Below, one piece after another: positions 17,379-27,510 of a stretch of 64,000 bases of DNA. Under the pieces are notes generated by a model that did not search any database, had not been told where the DNA came from, and was given only the letters and a program-made list of their open reading frames with translations. The position numbers and the translations under genes were made by a program. The DNA is from JBBDMC01 sp963826055 (lineage in GTDB: Bacteria; Pseudomonadota; Alphaproteobacteria; Rhizobiales; Kaistiaceae). Every line of letters begins with the position of its first letter. Position 1 is the first letter of the stretch. The DNA is taken from positions 1-64,000 of the forward strand of contig CAWGVO010000017.1 of NCBI GenBank assembly GCA_963826055.1, given 5' to 3'.

Positions 17379-18781
17379 CTATCGTGTCTTCGTCCTCAGA
17401 TGGAAGCTCTTCGGCCGGGTCAGGTGCTCGTAGCCGACGCGCGACAGGGTGGCGCCGCGGCCCGATTGCTTGACGCCGACCCAGGCCAGCGCCGGATCGA
17501 CGTAGTCGGCGCGGTTCATGTAGACGGTGCCGGTCTCGATCCTGTCGCCGATGCGCTTGGCGGCGTCGACGTCCTCGGTCCAGATCGCGGCGGTGAGGCC
17601 GTAGGGCGAATCGTTCATCAGGTCGATCGCCTCCTCGTCCGACTTCACCTTCATGACGCCGTGCGCCGGCCCGAAGGTCTCCTCGCGCATGATCGCCATG
17701 GAATGGTCGACGTTGGCGAGGAGCTGCGGGGCGAGGTAGGGGGTGCCTTCCTTGTCGGCGGCGAAGCGTTTGGTGTCGATCAGCGGCCTCGCGCCGTGGC
17801 TGATCGCATCGGCGACCTGGGCGCGGACGGCGTCGGCGGCGCGCGCCCGCACCATCGGGCCCAAGCGTGGTCGCCGGATCGGTCGGCGAGCCGAGCTTGT
17901 ACGCGTTGATGGTGGCGACCGCGGCCTCGACGAAGTCGTCGTAGACCGCCTCGTGGACGTAGATGCGCTCCATGGCGCAGCAGCCCTGGCCGGTGTTGAA
18001 GTAGCCGGCGTCGACGATGTTCTCGACCGCGAAGGGCAGGTTGACGTCGGGGCGGACGTAGGCCGGGTCCTTGCCGCCGAGCTCCAGGCAGGTCGCCGGG
18101 AAGTTGGTGGCGCCGGCGACCGCGGCCATGATGTTGCGTCCGCCGGCGGTGGAGCCGGTGAAGCCCACCTGATCGACCAGCCCGGAGCGCAGCGCCTTGT
18201 CGGTCGCCTCGTGCGACATGTGGAGCACCTGGAAGGCGTCCTTCATCAGGTCCGCCTTCCTGAAGCATTCGGCGAAGTGCTCGGCCACCAGCGCCGTCTG
18301 GCTGGAGTGCTTCATCACGACCGTGTTGCCGGCGATCAGTGCCGGCAGCACCGCGTTCAGCGCCGTCATGTACGGGTAGTTCCAGGCCGGCAGGTTGAGG
18401 ACGACCCCCAGCGGCTCGCGGTGGACGTAGTGCTCGAAGCCGTCCAGAGGCGGCCCGGCGACGTCGGCGAGCACCTCCGGCGCGATCGCGATCATATGGC
18501 GGGCGCGCTCGTTGAAGCCGCGCATCTCGTTCGGCCCCTGGCTGATCGGGCGGCCCATCTGCCAGGCAAGCAGCTCGGCCACGCGCGCCTTGTCGGCGAC
18601 CATGGCGTCGGTGAAGGCGGTGGCGATCTTCAGCCGCTCGGCGAGGGGGACGCTCCGCCATTCGCGCTGCACGGCGTGGGCGCGCTCGAGCGTCGCCATG
18701 ATGGTCGTGTCGTCGGCGAGCGGCAGCTCGGCGTAGACCGAGTTGTCGACCGGGGAAATGATCTTGAAGGGTCTGGTTCAT
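17379..18781 (-). CDS. aldehyde dehydrogenase, frameshifted
   Basis: Read through two shifts (near 18765 and 17865), the product is a roughly 467-residue NAD(P)-dependent aldehyde dehydrogenase: NLPAWNYPYMTALNAVLPAL, VGFTGSTAGGRNI, catalytic Glu in TCLELGGKDPAYV, catalytic Cys in NTGQGCCAMERIYV, and MREETFGPAHGVMKV. The ATG at 18781 is followed by a peptide (MNQTL, then SPVDNSVYAE after the shift) normal for the family. It sits between the glutamine-synthetase-like ligase and the alcohol dehydrogenase, which suggests that it oxidises an aldehyde formed by its neighbour to the acid. Confidence 0.8.
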
Positions 18782-18843
18782 GAGGCACACTCGGCTGTGG
18801 CGGACAACAGCCTATATGGCTTGAACGCGTATGTTGATCCAAC

Positions 18844-20214
18844 TCAATACCGCTCGAACCCGCGCTTCAGCTCCCAGTCGGTCACCCGGCGGTCGTACTC
18901 GAACTGCTCCCATTCGGCGGTGTGGACGTAGTGGTCGATGACGGCGTCGCCGAAGGCGGAGCGCAGCATCTTCGACTTGTTCATCAGGTCCGTCGCCTCG
19001 CGGAGCGTCTTCGGGATCTCGCGCAGCCGCTTGCCGAAATAGGCGTCGCCGACATAGGGCGCTTCCAGCTCCATCTTCTGCTCGATGCCATCGAGGCCGG
19101 CGGCGATCAGGGCGGCGAAGGCGAGGTAGGGGTTGAGGTCGGCGCCCCCCATGCGGCACTCGATGCGGACCGACTTCGTCCCTTCGCCGACCAGGCGGAA
19201 GCCGGCGGTGCGGTTGTCGAGCGACCAGATCGCCTTGGTCGGCGCGAAGGTGCCGACCTGGAAGCGCTTGTAGGAGTTGATGTAGGGCGCCAGGAACCAG
19301 GTGATCTCGCGGGCGTGGGCAAGCTGGCCGGCGACGTAGTGGCGCATCAGCGTCGACATGCCGTGGTCGCCCCTGGCGTCGAAGAACAGCGGCCGGCGGC
19401 CGGCCGCGTCCCACAGCGAGGAGTGGATGTGGCAGGACGAGCCGGCGAGGTCGTAGCGCCACTTGGCCATGAAGGTGATCGCCTTGCCCTGGAGGAGGGC
19501 GATCTCCTTGCAGGCGTTCTTGAGGATGGTGTGGCGGTCGGCCATGGTCAGCGCGTCGGTGTAGCGGACGTTGATCTCTTCCTGGCCGGGGCCCCATTCG
19601 CCCTTGGAGTTCTCCACCGGGATGCCGGCGCCCTCGATGCCGTTGCGGATCGCCCGCATGACGCCCTCTTCCTTGGCGGTCTGCAGGATGTGGTAGTCCT
19701 CGATGTAGCGGCCGGCGGTCGCGAGGTTGGCGTAGTGCTTGTCGGCGGCGCTCTCGTAGGTCTCGTCGAAGAGGTAGAACTCCAGCTCCGAGGCGAAGTA
19801 CGCCGACATCTTCTGGTCGGCCAGGCGCGCGACCTGCTTCTTCAGCATGGCGCGGGGGCTGTGCGGCACATCTTCGTGGTGATGGTGGTCGAGGATGTCG
19901 CAGAGCACCAGCGCCGAGCCCGGCAGCCATGGCAGGCGCCGCAGGGTCGCCATGTCGGGCTTCATGACGAAGTCGCCGTAGCCCTTTTCCCAGTTCGCCG
20001 CCGCGTAGCCCGGCACCGGCTCCATGTCGATGTCGTTGGCGAGCAGGTAGTCGCAGCCGTGGGTCTCCTCGTGGGCGCTGTCGAGGAAATATTGGGCCTG
20101 CATGCGCTTGCCGACGAGGCGGCCCTGCATGTCGGCAAAGCAGACGACGACCGTGTCGATATCGCCGGCGGCGACGGCCGCCTGAAGTTCCTTGAAGGTC
20201 AACATCCCCGCCAT
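18844..20214 (-). CDS. glutamine synthetase-like gamma-glutamyl amine ligase (PuuA/GlnA4-like)
   Basis: The intact 456-residue protein belongs to the glutamine synthetase fold but to the branch that joins glutamate to amines. Landmarks are TVVVCFADMQGRLVGKRM (beta-grasp), YFASELEFYLFDE (metal glutamates), SSCHIHSSLWD, FAPTKAIWSLDNRTAGFRLV and VRIECRMGGADLNPYLAFAA. Ammonia-using GlnA differs in the N-terminus and the adenylylation loop. PuuA acts on putrescine, and related enzymes act on isopropylamine or ethanolamine. The ethanolamine-type permease next door points to ethanolamine or a similar small amine (inference). Spacing to both neighbours is short. Confidence 0.8.
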   Translation of the reverse strand: MAGMLTFKELQAAVAAGDIDTVVVCFADMQGRLVGKRMQAQYFLDSAHEETHGCDYLLANDIDMEPVPGYAAANWEKGYGDFVMKPDMATLRRLPWLPGSALVLCDILDHHHHEDVPHSPRAMLKKQVARLADQKMSAYFASELEFYLFDETYESAADKHYANLATAGRYIEDYHILQTAKEEGVMRAIRNGIEGAGIPVENSKGEWGPGQEEINVRYTDALTMADRHTILKNACKEIALLQGKAITFMAKWRYDLAGSSCHIHSSLWDAAGRRPLFFDARGDHGMSTLMRHYVAGQLAHAREITWFLAPYINSYKRFQVGTFAPTKAIWSLDNRTAGFRLVGEGTKSVRIECRMGGADLNPYLAFAALIAAGLDGIEQKMELEAPYVGDAYFGKRLREIPKTLREATDLMNKSKMLRSAFGDAVIDHYVHTAEWEQFEYDRRVTDWELKRGFERY

Positions 20215-20243
20215 GACGATTCCTGCCCCTTCATCCGTGGGTC

Positions 20244-20267
20244 GGCCCGCGCGTTGCCGCGCGGGCC
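20244..20267 (-). repeat. strong intercistronic hairpin
   Basis: GGCCCGCGCG (20244-20253) and CGCGCGGGCC (20258-20267) form a perfect 10-bp stem. On the mRNA strand the loop is GCAA, a GNRA tetraloop. No U-run follows, so it is not a classic terminator. It lies between the permease and ligase genes and may protect or separate mRNA segments. Confidence 0.6.
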
Positions 20268-20297
20268 GGGTCTGATGTGTTACTCAAGACGCCGGCT

Positions 20298-21815
20298 TCA
20301 CTTCATTGAAGCGGCGCCTTCGCGGTGCTTCACGGCGAACTCTTCTTCCGGGGAGAAGACCAGCGTGTTGCGGCCGTAGGCGGCGAAATAGACGATGGCG
20401 ATGATGTACCAGATCGCCACGCCGATAACGCCGGTGCGGTACAGCGGGTCGGTGAGCTGGAAGTAGATCGTCACGACCGCGATGATGGCCGTCAGCGATG
20501 CACCCAGCGTGCCGAACGGGCTGCGGTATGGCCGCTCGATGTTGGGGAACTTGCTGCGAAGGCGCAGGAAAGTAACCGCCTGCAGGAAGTAGGAGAACAT
20601 GGCGCCGAACACCGCCATGTTGAGGAGGACGCCGCCGATGAACGACCCAGCGTCCTCGCCGCCCTCGGTAAACCACACGACCAGCATCACGAGGAAGCCG
20701 ACCAGGGAACCGGCGACAAGCGCGGTGTTGGGCGTCTTGTGCTCGCCGTGGGTGACCGACAGGAAGTGCGGGAAATAGCCGGCCCGCGACAGCGAGTAGA
20801 TCTGCCGCCCGTAGGCGAAGATGATCGAGTGGAAACTGGCGACCAGCCCGGCGACCGCAAACAACGCGAGGATCTTGCCCCAGCCGGTTCCGTAGATGGT
20901 GCGGAAGCCGTCAAGGATCGGTTCGCCGGAGGAGCCCAGGGCAAATGCACCTGCGGGAATGGCCGGGTTGATGATGAGGATGAGGAAGCCGGTGGCGATC
21001 AGCGTGAACATGCCGAGCATGATGCCCTTCGGCATGTCGCGCTTGGGATCGACCGATTCCTCCGACGCAAGGGGCAACTGCTCGATCGCCAGGAACAGCC
21101 ACACGGCGAAGGGCATGGAGGCGAGCACGCCGTAAACACCGAATGGCAGGAACGGGCCGCCACCGTCCGGCAGCGCCACGCCGGCGCCGCTCGCGTCCGT
21201 TCCGATGTTCATGGCGTATTTGGCGAAATCGAACTGTCCGGAGAACAGCGCGCTCAGGAAGAAGAAGATCAGGATGCCGAGCGCCAGCAGGGTGACGATC
21301 ACCGTGACCATGAACGACAGTGCCACGCCGCGGATGTTGAGGCCAAGGAAGATGGCGTAGCCGACCAGCCACCAGACTGGCTGGATCGAGTCCGGCGTGC
21401 CGAATATTTCCGTGCAGTAGGCACCGATGAAGAAGACGACCACGGCCGGGGTCAGCACGTATTCGATGTTCTCCGCCACGCCGGTGATGAACCCGCCCCA
21501 GGGCCCGAACGCAGTGCGCGCGAACGAGTAGGCGCCGCCGGTGTGAGGCAGGGCAGGGCTCATCTCGGCGATCGAGTAAGTCAGGCCGAGGTACATAATC
21601 GCGATGATGATCGTGCCGACGAACATGCCGCCCCAGCCGCCGACGGCAAAGCCGAGGTTCCAGCCGGAGAAGTCGCCGGAAATAACCGCGCCCACGCCAA
21701 GCGCCCACAGCGAGAAAACGCCCGCGTGGCGCTTCAGACCCCGTTTCTCGAAATAGTCGGCACCGGGGACGTGATACGATACCCCGCCTTCGTGCTTTTT
21801 CCGCGTCTCGGCCAT
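20298..21815 (-). CDS. APC-family permease, ethanolamine-type
   Basis: A 505-residue amino acid/polyamine/organocation transporter with about 12 membrane helices. The N-terminal KRHAGVFSLWALGVGAVISG, then DFSGWNLGFAVGGWGGMFVG and SPALPHTGGAYSFARTAFGP, match the ethanolamine permease (Eat) branch closely. The ATG at 21815 is preceded by AAGGGAG at good spacing; a GTG nine bases upstream is less likely. It is the second gene of the operon and should import the amine used by the ligase downstream. Substrate is by family resemblance. Confidence 0.75.
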   Translation of the reverse strand: MAETRKKHEGGVSYHVPGADYFEKRGLKRHAGVFSLWALGVGAVISGDFSGWNLGFAVGGWGGMFVGTIIIAIMYLGLTYSIAEMSPALPHTGGAYSFARTAFGPWGGFITGVAENIEYVLTPAVVVFFIGAYCTEIFGTPDSIQPVWWLVGYAIFLGLNIRGVALSFMVTVIVTLLALGILIFFFLSALFSGQFDFAKYAMNIGTDASGAGVALPDGGGPFLPFGVYGVLASMPFAVWLFLAIEQLPLASEESVDPKRDMPKGIMLGMFTLIATGFLILIINPAIPAGAFALGSSGEPILDGFRTIYGTGWGKILALFAVAGLVASFHSIIFAYGRQIYSLSRAGYFPHFLSVTHGEHKTPNTALVAGSLVGFLVMLVVWFTEGGEDAGSFIGGVLLNMAVFGAMFSYFLQAVTFLRLRSKFPNIERPYRSPFGTLGASLTAIIAVVTIYFQLTDPLYRTGVIGVAIWYIIAIVYFAAYGRNTLVFSPEEEFAVKHREGAASMK

Positions 21816-21932
21816 TTCAGCCACTCCCTTGATGGTTGCGGACGCCCAATTGCGGTCCCGCCGCCGCTTGCAGGCGGACCAGCTTCTGGCCGGCGCCCCG
21901 CTCCGCCGACCAAACCTCGTGTTCGCCCGCGC

Positions 21933-22727
21933 TCACGGGCGCACCGATGCCTCGAGCGGGCCAAGCCCGACGGCGGCGATGCTTTCTCGCAGCGCTTCGC
22001 TCAACCGCTCGGTCCAGCCCGCGATGTCCTTGACGGCACGCAAAAGGTCGTTGCGCACCTCGATCATGACGTGCGGCAGGCCGCGGTCGCGACCGTGGCG
22101 CCGGATGGTGTAGTCGACGTTGTCCCTGGCTGAATAGGGCTGGTTGTCGCCGACCACCAGGTTGCGGTCGCGTCTCAGCACGGCGAGCATCGCCTCGGCC
22201 AGGCTTCGCTCATTGGTGGAGATCAGTCCGACGTGCCAGGGCCGCGCCAACCCGCGATAAACAGGGGTGTAGGAATGGACCGTCACCAGTGCGGTGGGTT
22301 GGCGGTTAAGGCGTCGCCGATCCAGCAGGCGCTCGATCGCGGCGTGCAAGGGCGCCCAAAGCGCCGCTACGCGGGACTCGCGTGCGGCTGTCGAAAGGCC
22401 GACGTTTCCAGGCACTTCGGTGTCCTCGGAAAACGTCGTGATCGAATCCGCCGCACCCGGGTCACGGTTGCAATCGATCGCCAGCCGGGAATAACGGGCC
22501 AGCACCAAGTCGGCGTCGAAATTGGCAGAAAGGCCGGCGGCGAGATCGGCCGCGCCAATGTCCCAAGCAATATGCCGTTCAAGATCGGACTGGACGAGGC
22601 CAAGCGTGCCCAGGGCACGCGGCATCCGATTGGAGGCGTGCTCGCAGACGACGACCAGCGGCCCGTCCCCTCGGCGAACATCTACCGCCGGCACCTCGTC
22701 TGGCGCGAGCAGCGCATCCATCGCCAT
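21933..22727 (-). CDS. N-formylglutamate amidohydrolase family protein
   Basis: The 264-residue protein contains GPLVVVCEHASNRMPRALGT, HIAWDIGAADLAAGLS, YSRLAIDCNR, ALVTVHSYTPVYRG and GLPHVMIEVRNDLL, the conserved pattern of the FGase/HutG family, zinc-dependent enzymes that cleave N-acylated glutamate-type amides. There is no hut gene in the neighbourhood, so the usual histidine-degradation role is doubtful. As the first gene of the amine operon it could hydrolyse a gamma-glutamyl product; this is inference. It starts at an ATG opposite the divergent RpiR gene, 143 bp away. Confidence 0.75.
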   Translation of the reverse strand: MAMDALLAPDEVPAVDVRRGDGPLVVVCEHASNRMPRALGTLGLVQSDLERHIAWDIGAADLAAGLSANFDADLVLARYSRLAIDCNRDPGAADSITTFSEDTEVPGNVGLSTAARESRVAALWAPLHAAIERLLDRRRLNRQPTALVTVHSYTPVYRGLARPWHVGLISTNERSLAEAMLAVLRRDRNLVVGDNQPYSARDNVDYTIRRHGRDRGLPHVMIEVRNDLLRAVKDIAGWTERLSEALRESIAAVGLGPLEASVRP

Positions 22728-22790
22728 GTCCCCCGCGACGACGCCGACCGCGAAAGACGCGACGGCGACGACCGCTCACTGAAAAATATG

Positions 22791-22823
22791 TTACAAGATT
22801 ATGGCGATGTATCAAGTTTGTAA
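22791..22823. promoter_or_regulatory. inverted repeat between the amine operon and rpiR
   Basis: TTACAA (22791-22796) and TTGTAA (22818-22823), 21 bp apart, lie in an A+T-rich stretch inside a 143-bp divergent intergenic region. The position suits an operator of the adjacent RpiR regulator overlapping both promoters. The arms are only 6 bp, so chance is possible. Confidence 0.35.
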
Positions 22824-22870
22824 TAGAGGCATCAGTTGCCTCTGTGGGCGGCAAGCGTTGGTTGTGAACG

Positions 22871-23722
22871 ATGGGCGGCGGAATGGCGGGTGACCCAGCG
22901 TTTTCGGTCGCCGAACTGATCCGCCGCCACCTTGGCGCGATGACGCCGAACGAGCGGCGTGCTGCCCGCCGGTTGCTGGCCGACTACCCGGTTGCCGGCC
23001 TCGAAACGACCTCTCGATTCGGCGCCGCCGCCAATGTGAGCGCCCCGACCGTGCTCAGAATGATCGCCAAGCTCGGGTTCGGAAGCTACGGCGCGTTCCA
23101 GGACGCGTTGCGCGAGGAACTCGCCGCCCGGCTTGAAACGCCGCTGACCAAGGGCGGCGATTTCTCCGGCGACAACCATCTGGCGCGGTTCGCCGAGGCG
23201 TCGATCGCCAACATCCGGCAGACGGTGGCCAACGTCGCAACCGGGGAATTCGACGCGGTGGTCGCGCTTCTCGCCGACCGCGGGCGCCCGGTTCATGTCA
23301 TCGGCGGTCGCTTCACCGATTCGATCGCGGACTACTTCGTCGCTCACTTGCGCGTGCTTCGCCCCGGGGTGAGGCGCATCACCGGCGGTCCGATGAACTG
23401 GCTCGACCAGTTGCTCGACATCGGCAAACGCGACGTGGTCGTCATCTTCGACATCCGCCGCTATTCCGACGACCTGGCGCGGCTGGCCGAGAAGGCGGCC
23501 GGACGCCGGGCGACGGTGGCGCTGTTCACCGACCAGTGGCTGTCGCCGGCGTCGCGTCATGCCAGACACGTGCTGCCGGCCCATGTCGTGGCGCCGTCGG
23601 TGTGGGATTCCTCGTCGGGGCTGCTGCTGCTGGTGGAGGCCCTGCTGGCGGCGTTGGCGACCGAGTTCGGTCCCGCCGTGCGCCAACGTCTGACCACCGT
23701 GGAAAAGATGCGCGACCGATGA
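22871..23722 (+). CDS. MurR/RpiR-family transcriptional regulator
   Basis: A 283-residue protein with an N-terminal HTH_6 domain (FSVAELIRRHLGAMTPNERR, then AAANVSAPTVLRMIAKLGFG at about 55-75) and a C-terminal SIS sugar-phosphate-type binding domain (VHVIGGRFTDSIADYF, then RDVVVIFDIRRYSDDLARLA). RpiR proteins usually repress or activate an adjacent catabolic operon in response to a metabolite. The divergent position suggests control of the amine operon. The start could also be ATG 22883. Confidence 0.8.
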   Translation: MGGGMAGDPAFSVAELIRRHLGAMTPNERRAARRLLADYPVAGLETTSRFGAAANVSAPTVLRMIAKLGFGSYGAFQDALREELAARLETPLTKGGDFSGDNHLARFAEASIANIRQTVANVATGEFDAVVALLADRGRPVHVIGGRFTDSIADYFVAHLRVLRPGVRRITGGPMNWLDQLLDIGKRDVVVIFDIRRYSDDLARLAEKAAGRRATVALFTDQWLSPASRHARHVLPAHVVAPSVWDSSSGLLLLVEALLAALATEFGPAVRQRLTTVEKMRDR

Positions 23723-23817
23723 GGTGGGACACGCGCGAGGTGGGACAGGGCGCCGGACAAATGGGTTGACGGGTGCGGTGTCGTTGCGTGAAGAACATCG
23801 GCACAAAAAAGGGGGAA

Positions 23818-24927
23818 ATGCCAATGCCACGCACCAAGCCGCCATTCCGCGCCGACATGGTCGGTAGCCTCCTGCGTCCCGAGTCGCTGAAGGAGGCGCG
23901 CGCCCGGCACGCCTCAGGGCAGATCAGCGATGCCGAGCTCAGGGCGGTCGAGGATCGCGAGATCAAGAAGATCATCGCCAAGCAGGAGGAGGTCGGGTTG
24001 CAGTTGGCGACCGACGGGGAGTTCCGGCGGTCGTGGTGGCACTTCGATTACCTTGGCGGGCTCGACGGGGTCGACATCGTCGAGGACAGCCACGGCATCC
24101 AGTTCCAAGGGGTGCAGACCAAGGCGCAGACGCTGAAGATCGTCGGCAAGATCGGGTTTCCGGCTGACCACCCGATGCTGGAGCACTTCAAGTTCCTCAA
24201 GGCCAACACCAGGCTCGTGCCGAAGATGACGATCCCGAGCCCGAGCGTGCTGCATTTCCGCGGTGGCTATAATTCGATCAAGGCGGTCTATCCGGACATC
24301 GACGATTTCTTCGCCGACGCCGCCAAGGCCTATCAGGATGCGATTCGCGCATTCCACGCGGCGGGCTGCCGCTACCTCCAGCTCGACGACACGGTGTGGG
24401 CCTACCTCTGCTCGGAGGAACAGCGCGCCATGGCGCGCGAGCGCGGCGACGACGTCGACCGGTTGCAGGAGCGCTACGCGCGCGCGATCAACACCGCGCT
24501 CGAAGCCAAGCCCGCCGACATGACCATCACCATGCACGTGTGCCGCGGCAACTTCCGCTCGACCTGGATTTCTTCCGGCGGCTATGAGCCGGTCGCCGAG
24601 ACGCTGCTGTCCAAGGTCAACATCGACGGCTACTTCCTCGAGTACGACACCGAGCGGGCAGGCGGCTTCGAGCCGCTGCGTTTCCTGCCCAAGGGCAACA
24701 AGATCGTGGTGCTCGGCCTCATCACCTCGAAGAGCGGCACGCTGGAGAAGAAGGACGATGTCAAGAAGCGGATCGATGAGGCGACGAAATACGTCGCGCT
24801 CGACCAGTTGTGCCTCAGCCCGCAGTGCGGTTTTGCCTCGACCGAGGAAGGCAATATCCTGACGGAAGAGGCTCAGTGGGCGAAGCTTGCCGAGATCGTC
24901 GAGATCGCGCGTGAGGTCTGGGGATAG
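23818..24927 (+). CDS. cobalamin-independent methionine synthase II-like protein (MetE C-terminal family)
   Basis: The 369-residue protein matches the catalytic half of MetE and the stand-alone YxjG/YxjH group: FRADMVGSLLRPESLKEARA, LATDGEFRRSWWHFDYLGGL, GCRYLQLDDTVWAYLC, the zinc-site motif MTITMHVCRGNFRSTW, FLEYDTERAGGFEPLRF and CLSPQCGFASTEEGN. Such proteins transfer a methyl group to a thiol using zinc; the methyl donor of the single-domain forms is often unknown. GGGGGAA precedes ATG 23818. It is monocistronic and convergent with the pca operon, only 3 bp apart at the stops. Confidence 0.75.
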   Translation: MPMPRTKPPFRADMVGSLLRPESLKEARARHASGQISDAELRAVEDREIKKIIAKQEEVGLQLATDGEFRRSWWHFDYLGGLDGVDIVEDSHGIQFQGVQTKAQTLKIVGKIGFPADHPMLEHFKFLKANTRLVPKMTIPSPSVLHFRGGYNSIKAVYPDIDDFFADAAKAYQDAIRAFHAAGCRYLQLDDTVWAYLCSEEQRAMARERGDDVDRLQERYARAINTALEAKPADMTITMHVCRGNFRSTWISSGGYEPVAETLLSKVNIDGYFLEYDTERAGGFEPLRFLPKGNKIVVLGLITSKSGTLEKKDDVKKRIDEATKYVALDQLCLSPQCGFASTEEGNILTEEAQWAKLAEIVEIAREVWG

Positions 24928-24930
24928 GGA

Positions 24931-25566
24931 CTACGCCTCGAAGAACACCGTCTCGTTGTCACCCTGCAAATGGATGTCGAAGACGTAGCGGGGGATTTCG
25001 CCGACGGTTCCGTCGCGCCGTGCGATCAGGGTGTCGCGGGCGTCGGCGGGAACCAGCGCCAGTACCGGGTCGGTGGCGTTGGCCGTCTCACCCTCGAAGT
25101 AGATGCGGGTGAACATGCGGCGCAGGACGCCGCGGGCGAAGACGCCGACGTTGATGTGCGGCGCCTGCATGGTGTCGCGGGGTCCGGCGACGCGCCCCGG
25201 CTTCACCGTGCGGAAGCCGTAGCGGCCGGCGCCGTCGCACTCGGAGCGGCCGAAGCCCTTGAAGGTTGAGTTGGGCGGCGGGCCTTGCCGGCTGCCTGAA
25301 TAGCGGCCGGCGCCGTCCGCCTGCCAGATCTCGACCAGGGCGTCGGGAACCGGCTCGCCCTCGCCGTCGAGAACGCGTCCCTCGATCCGGATCGGATCGC
25401 CGACGGTGTCGGCGGTGACGAGGTCGTCGCCGACGAGCGCGGTGAAGCTATAGCGGTCTCCCTGTGTCAGCCCGATATTGAAATACGGCCCGACGGTCTG
25501 GGATGGGGTGATGCCGGCTGGCTCCGCCCTGGTCATGCCGACCTCGCCGACGTCGGTCTCACTCAT
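24931..25566 (-). CDS. pcaG: protocatechuate 3,4-dioxygenase, alpha subunit
   Basis: The 211-residue product begins GITPSQTVGPYFNIGL after a short leader and has the intradiol dioxygenase beta-sandwich: RIEGRVLDGEGEPVPDALVE, IWQADGAGRY, FGRSECDGAGRYGFRTVKPG and APHINVGVFARG. The alpha subunit lacks the full set of Fe ligands and pairs with PcaH to open protocatechuate to 3-carboxymuconate. It is the last gene of the operon. Its ATG overlaps the pcaH stop (ATGA). Length is normal. Confidence 0.9.
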   Translation of the reverse strand: MSETDVGEVGMTRAEPAGITPSQTVGPYFNIGLTQGDRYSFTALVGDDLVTADTVGDPIRIEGRVLDGEGEPVPDALVEIWQADGAGRYSGSRQGPPPNSTFKGFGRSECDGAGRYGFRTVKPGRVAGPRDTMQAPHINVGVFARGVLRRMFTRIYFEGETANATDPVLALVPADARDTLIARRDGTVGEIPRYVFDIHLQGDNETVFFEA

Positions 25567-26271
25567 GGTCCCGGCTCCTCGAACGGGGTCTGGTGGCGGC
25601 CGCGCAGGACGAAGTCGAAGCGGTAGCCAAGCGCCCACTCCGGCACCGTGGTCTCGAGGTCGAAGCGGGCGATCATGCGTTCGCGGGACGATTTCGTCGA
25701 CCGCGCATGCGATCGGGTCGATCGGGATCAGCGGGTCACCGGGAAAATACATCTGGGTCACAAGGCGGGTGAGGAACGACGGCCCGAACAGCGAGAAGTG
25801 GATGTGGTTCGGCCGCCAGGCGTTGGGGTGGTTTCGCCAGGGGTAGGCACCCGGCTTGATGGTGGTGAACTTGTAGTTGCCACCTGCGTCGGTGACGCAG
25901 CGGCCGGCGCCGGTAAAATTGGGGTCGAGCGGCGCCGGGTGCTGGTCGACCACGTGCACGTATCGTCCGGCGGCGTTTGCCTGCCAGATCTCAATCAGCG
26001 TGTCGGGGATCGGGTGGCCGTCTTCGTCCATCACCTTCCCGGACACGATGATGCGCTCCCCGAGCGGCTCGCTTGCGTGTTGCCGGGTGAGGTCATTGTC
26101 CAGTTCGCCGACGCTTTCGTGCCCGTAGACCGGGCCGGAAAGCTCCGACAGCGTGTGCGGCAGGATCACCAGCGGCCGTTTTGGTGAACGCAGGCGCGTT
26201 CCCACGTAGGCCGGCGCCAGATACGGCGGGTGCGCCTTGAGGCTGTCCAGCGGGTAGGCGGTGGTGGTCAT
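25563..26271 (-). CDS. pcaH: protocatechuate 3,4-dioxygenase, beta subunit, one frameshift
   Basis: The catalytic subunit starts MTTTAYPLDSLKAHPPYLAP and contains GRIIVSGKVMDEDGHPIPD-like text, EIWQANAAGRYVH, and GAYPWRNHPNAWRPNHIHFS. The two Tyr (GRY and AYPW) and the His-x-His of NHIHF are the ferric ligands. One base is gained or lost near 25690; the other frame then gives the expected end MIARFDLETTVPEWALGYRF...TPFEEPGP and a stop overlapping pcaG. The repaired length is about 235 residues. Confidence 0.9.
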
Positions 26272-26297
26272 GCGTCTGTCCTCCCTGACGGTCGTCT

Positions 26298-27506
<1,209 letters not shown>

Positions 27507-27510
<4 letters not shown>

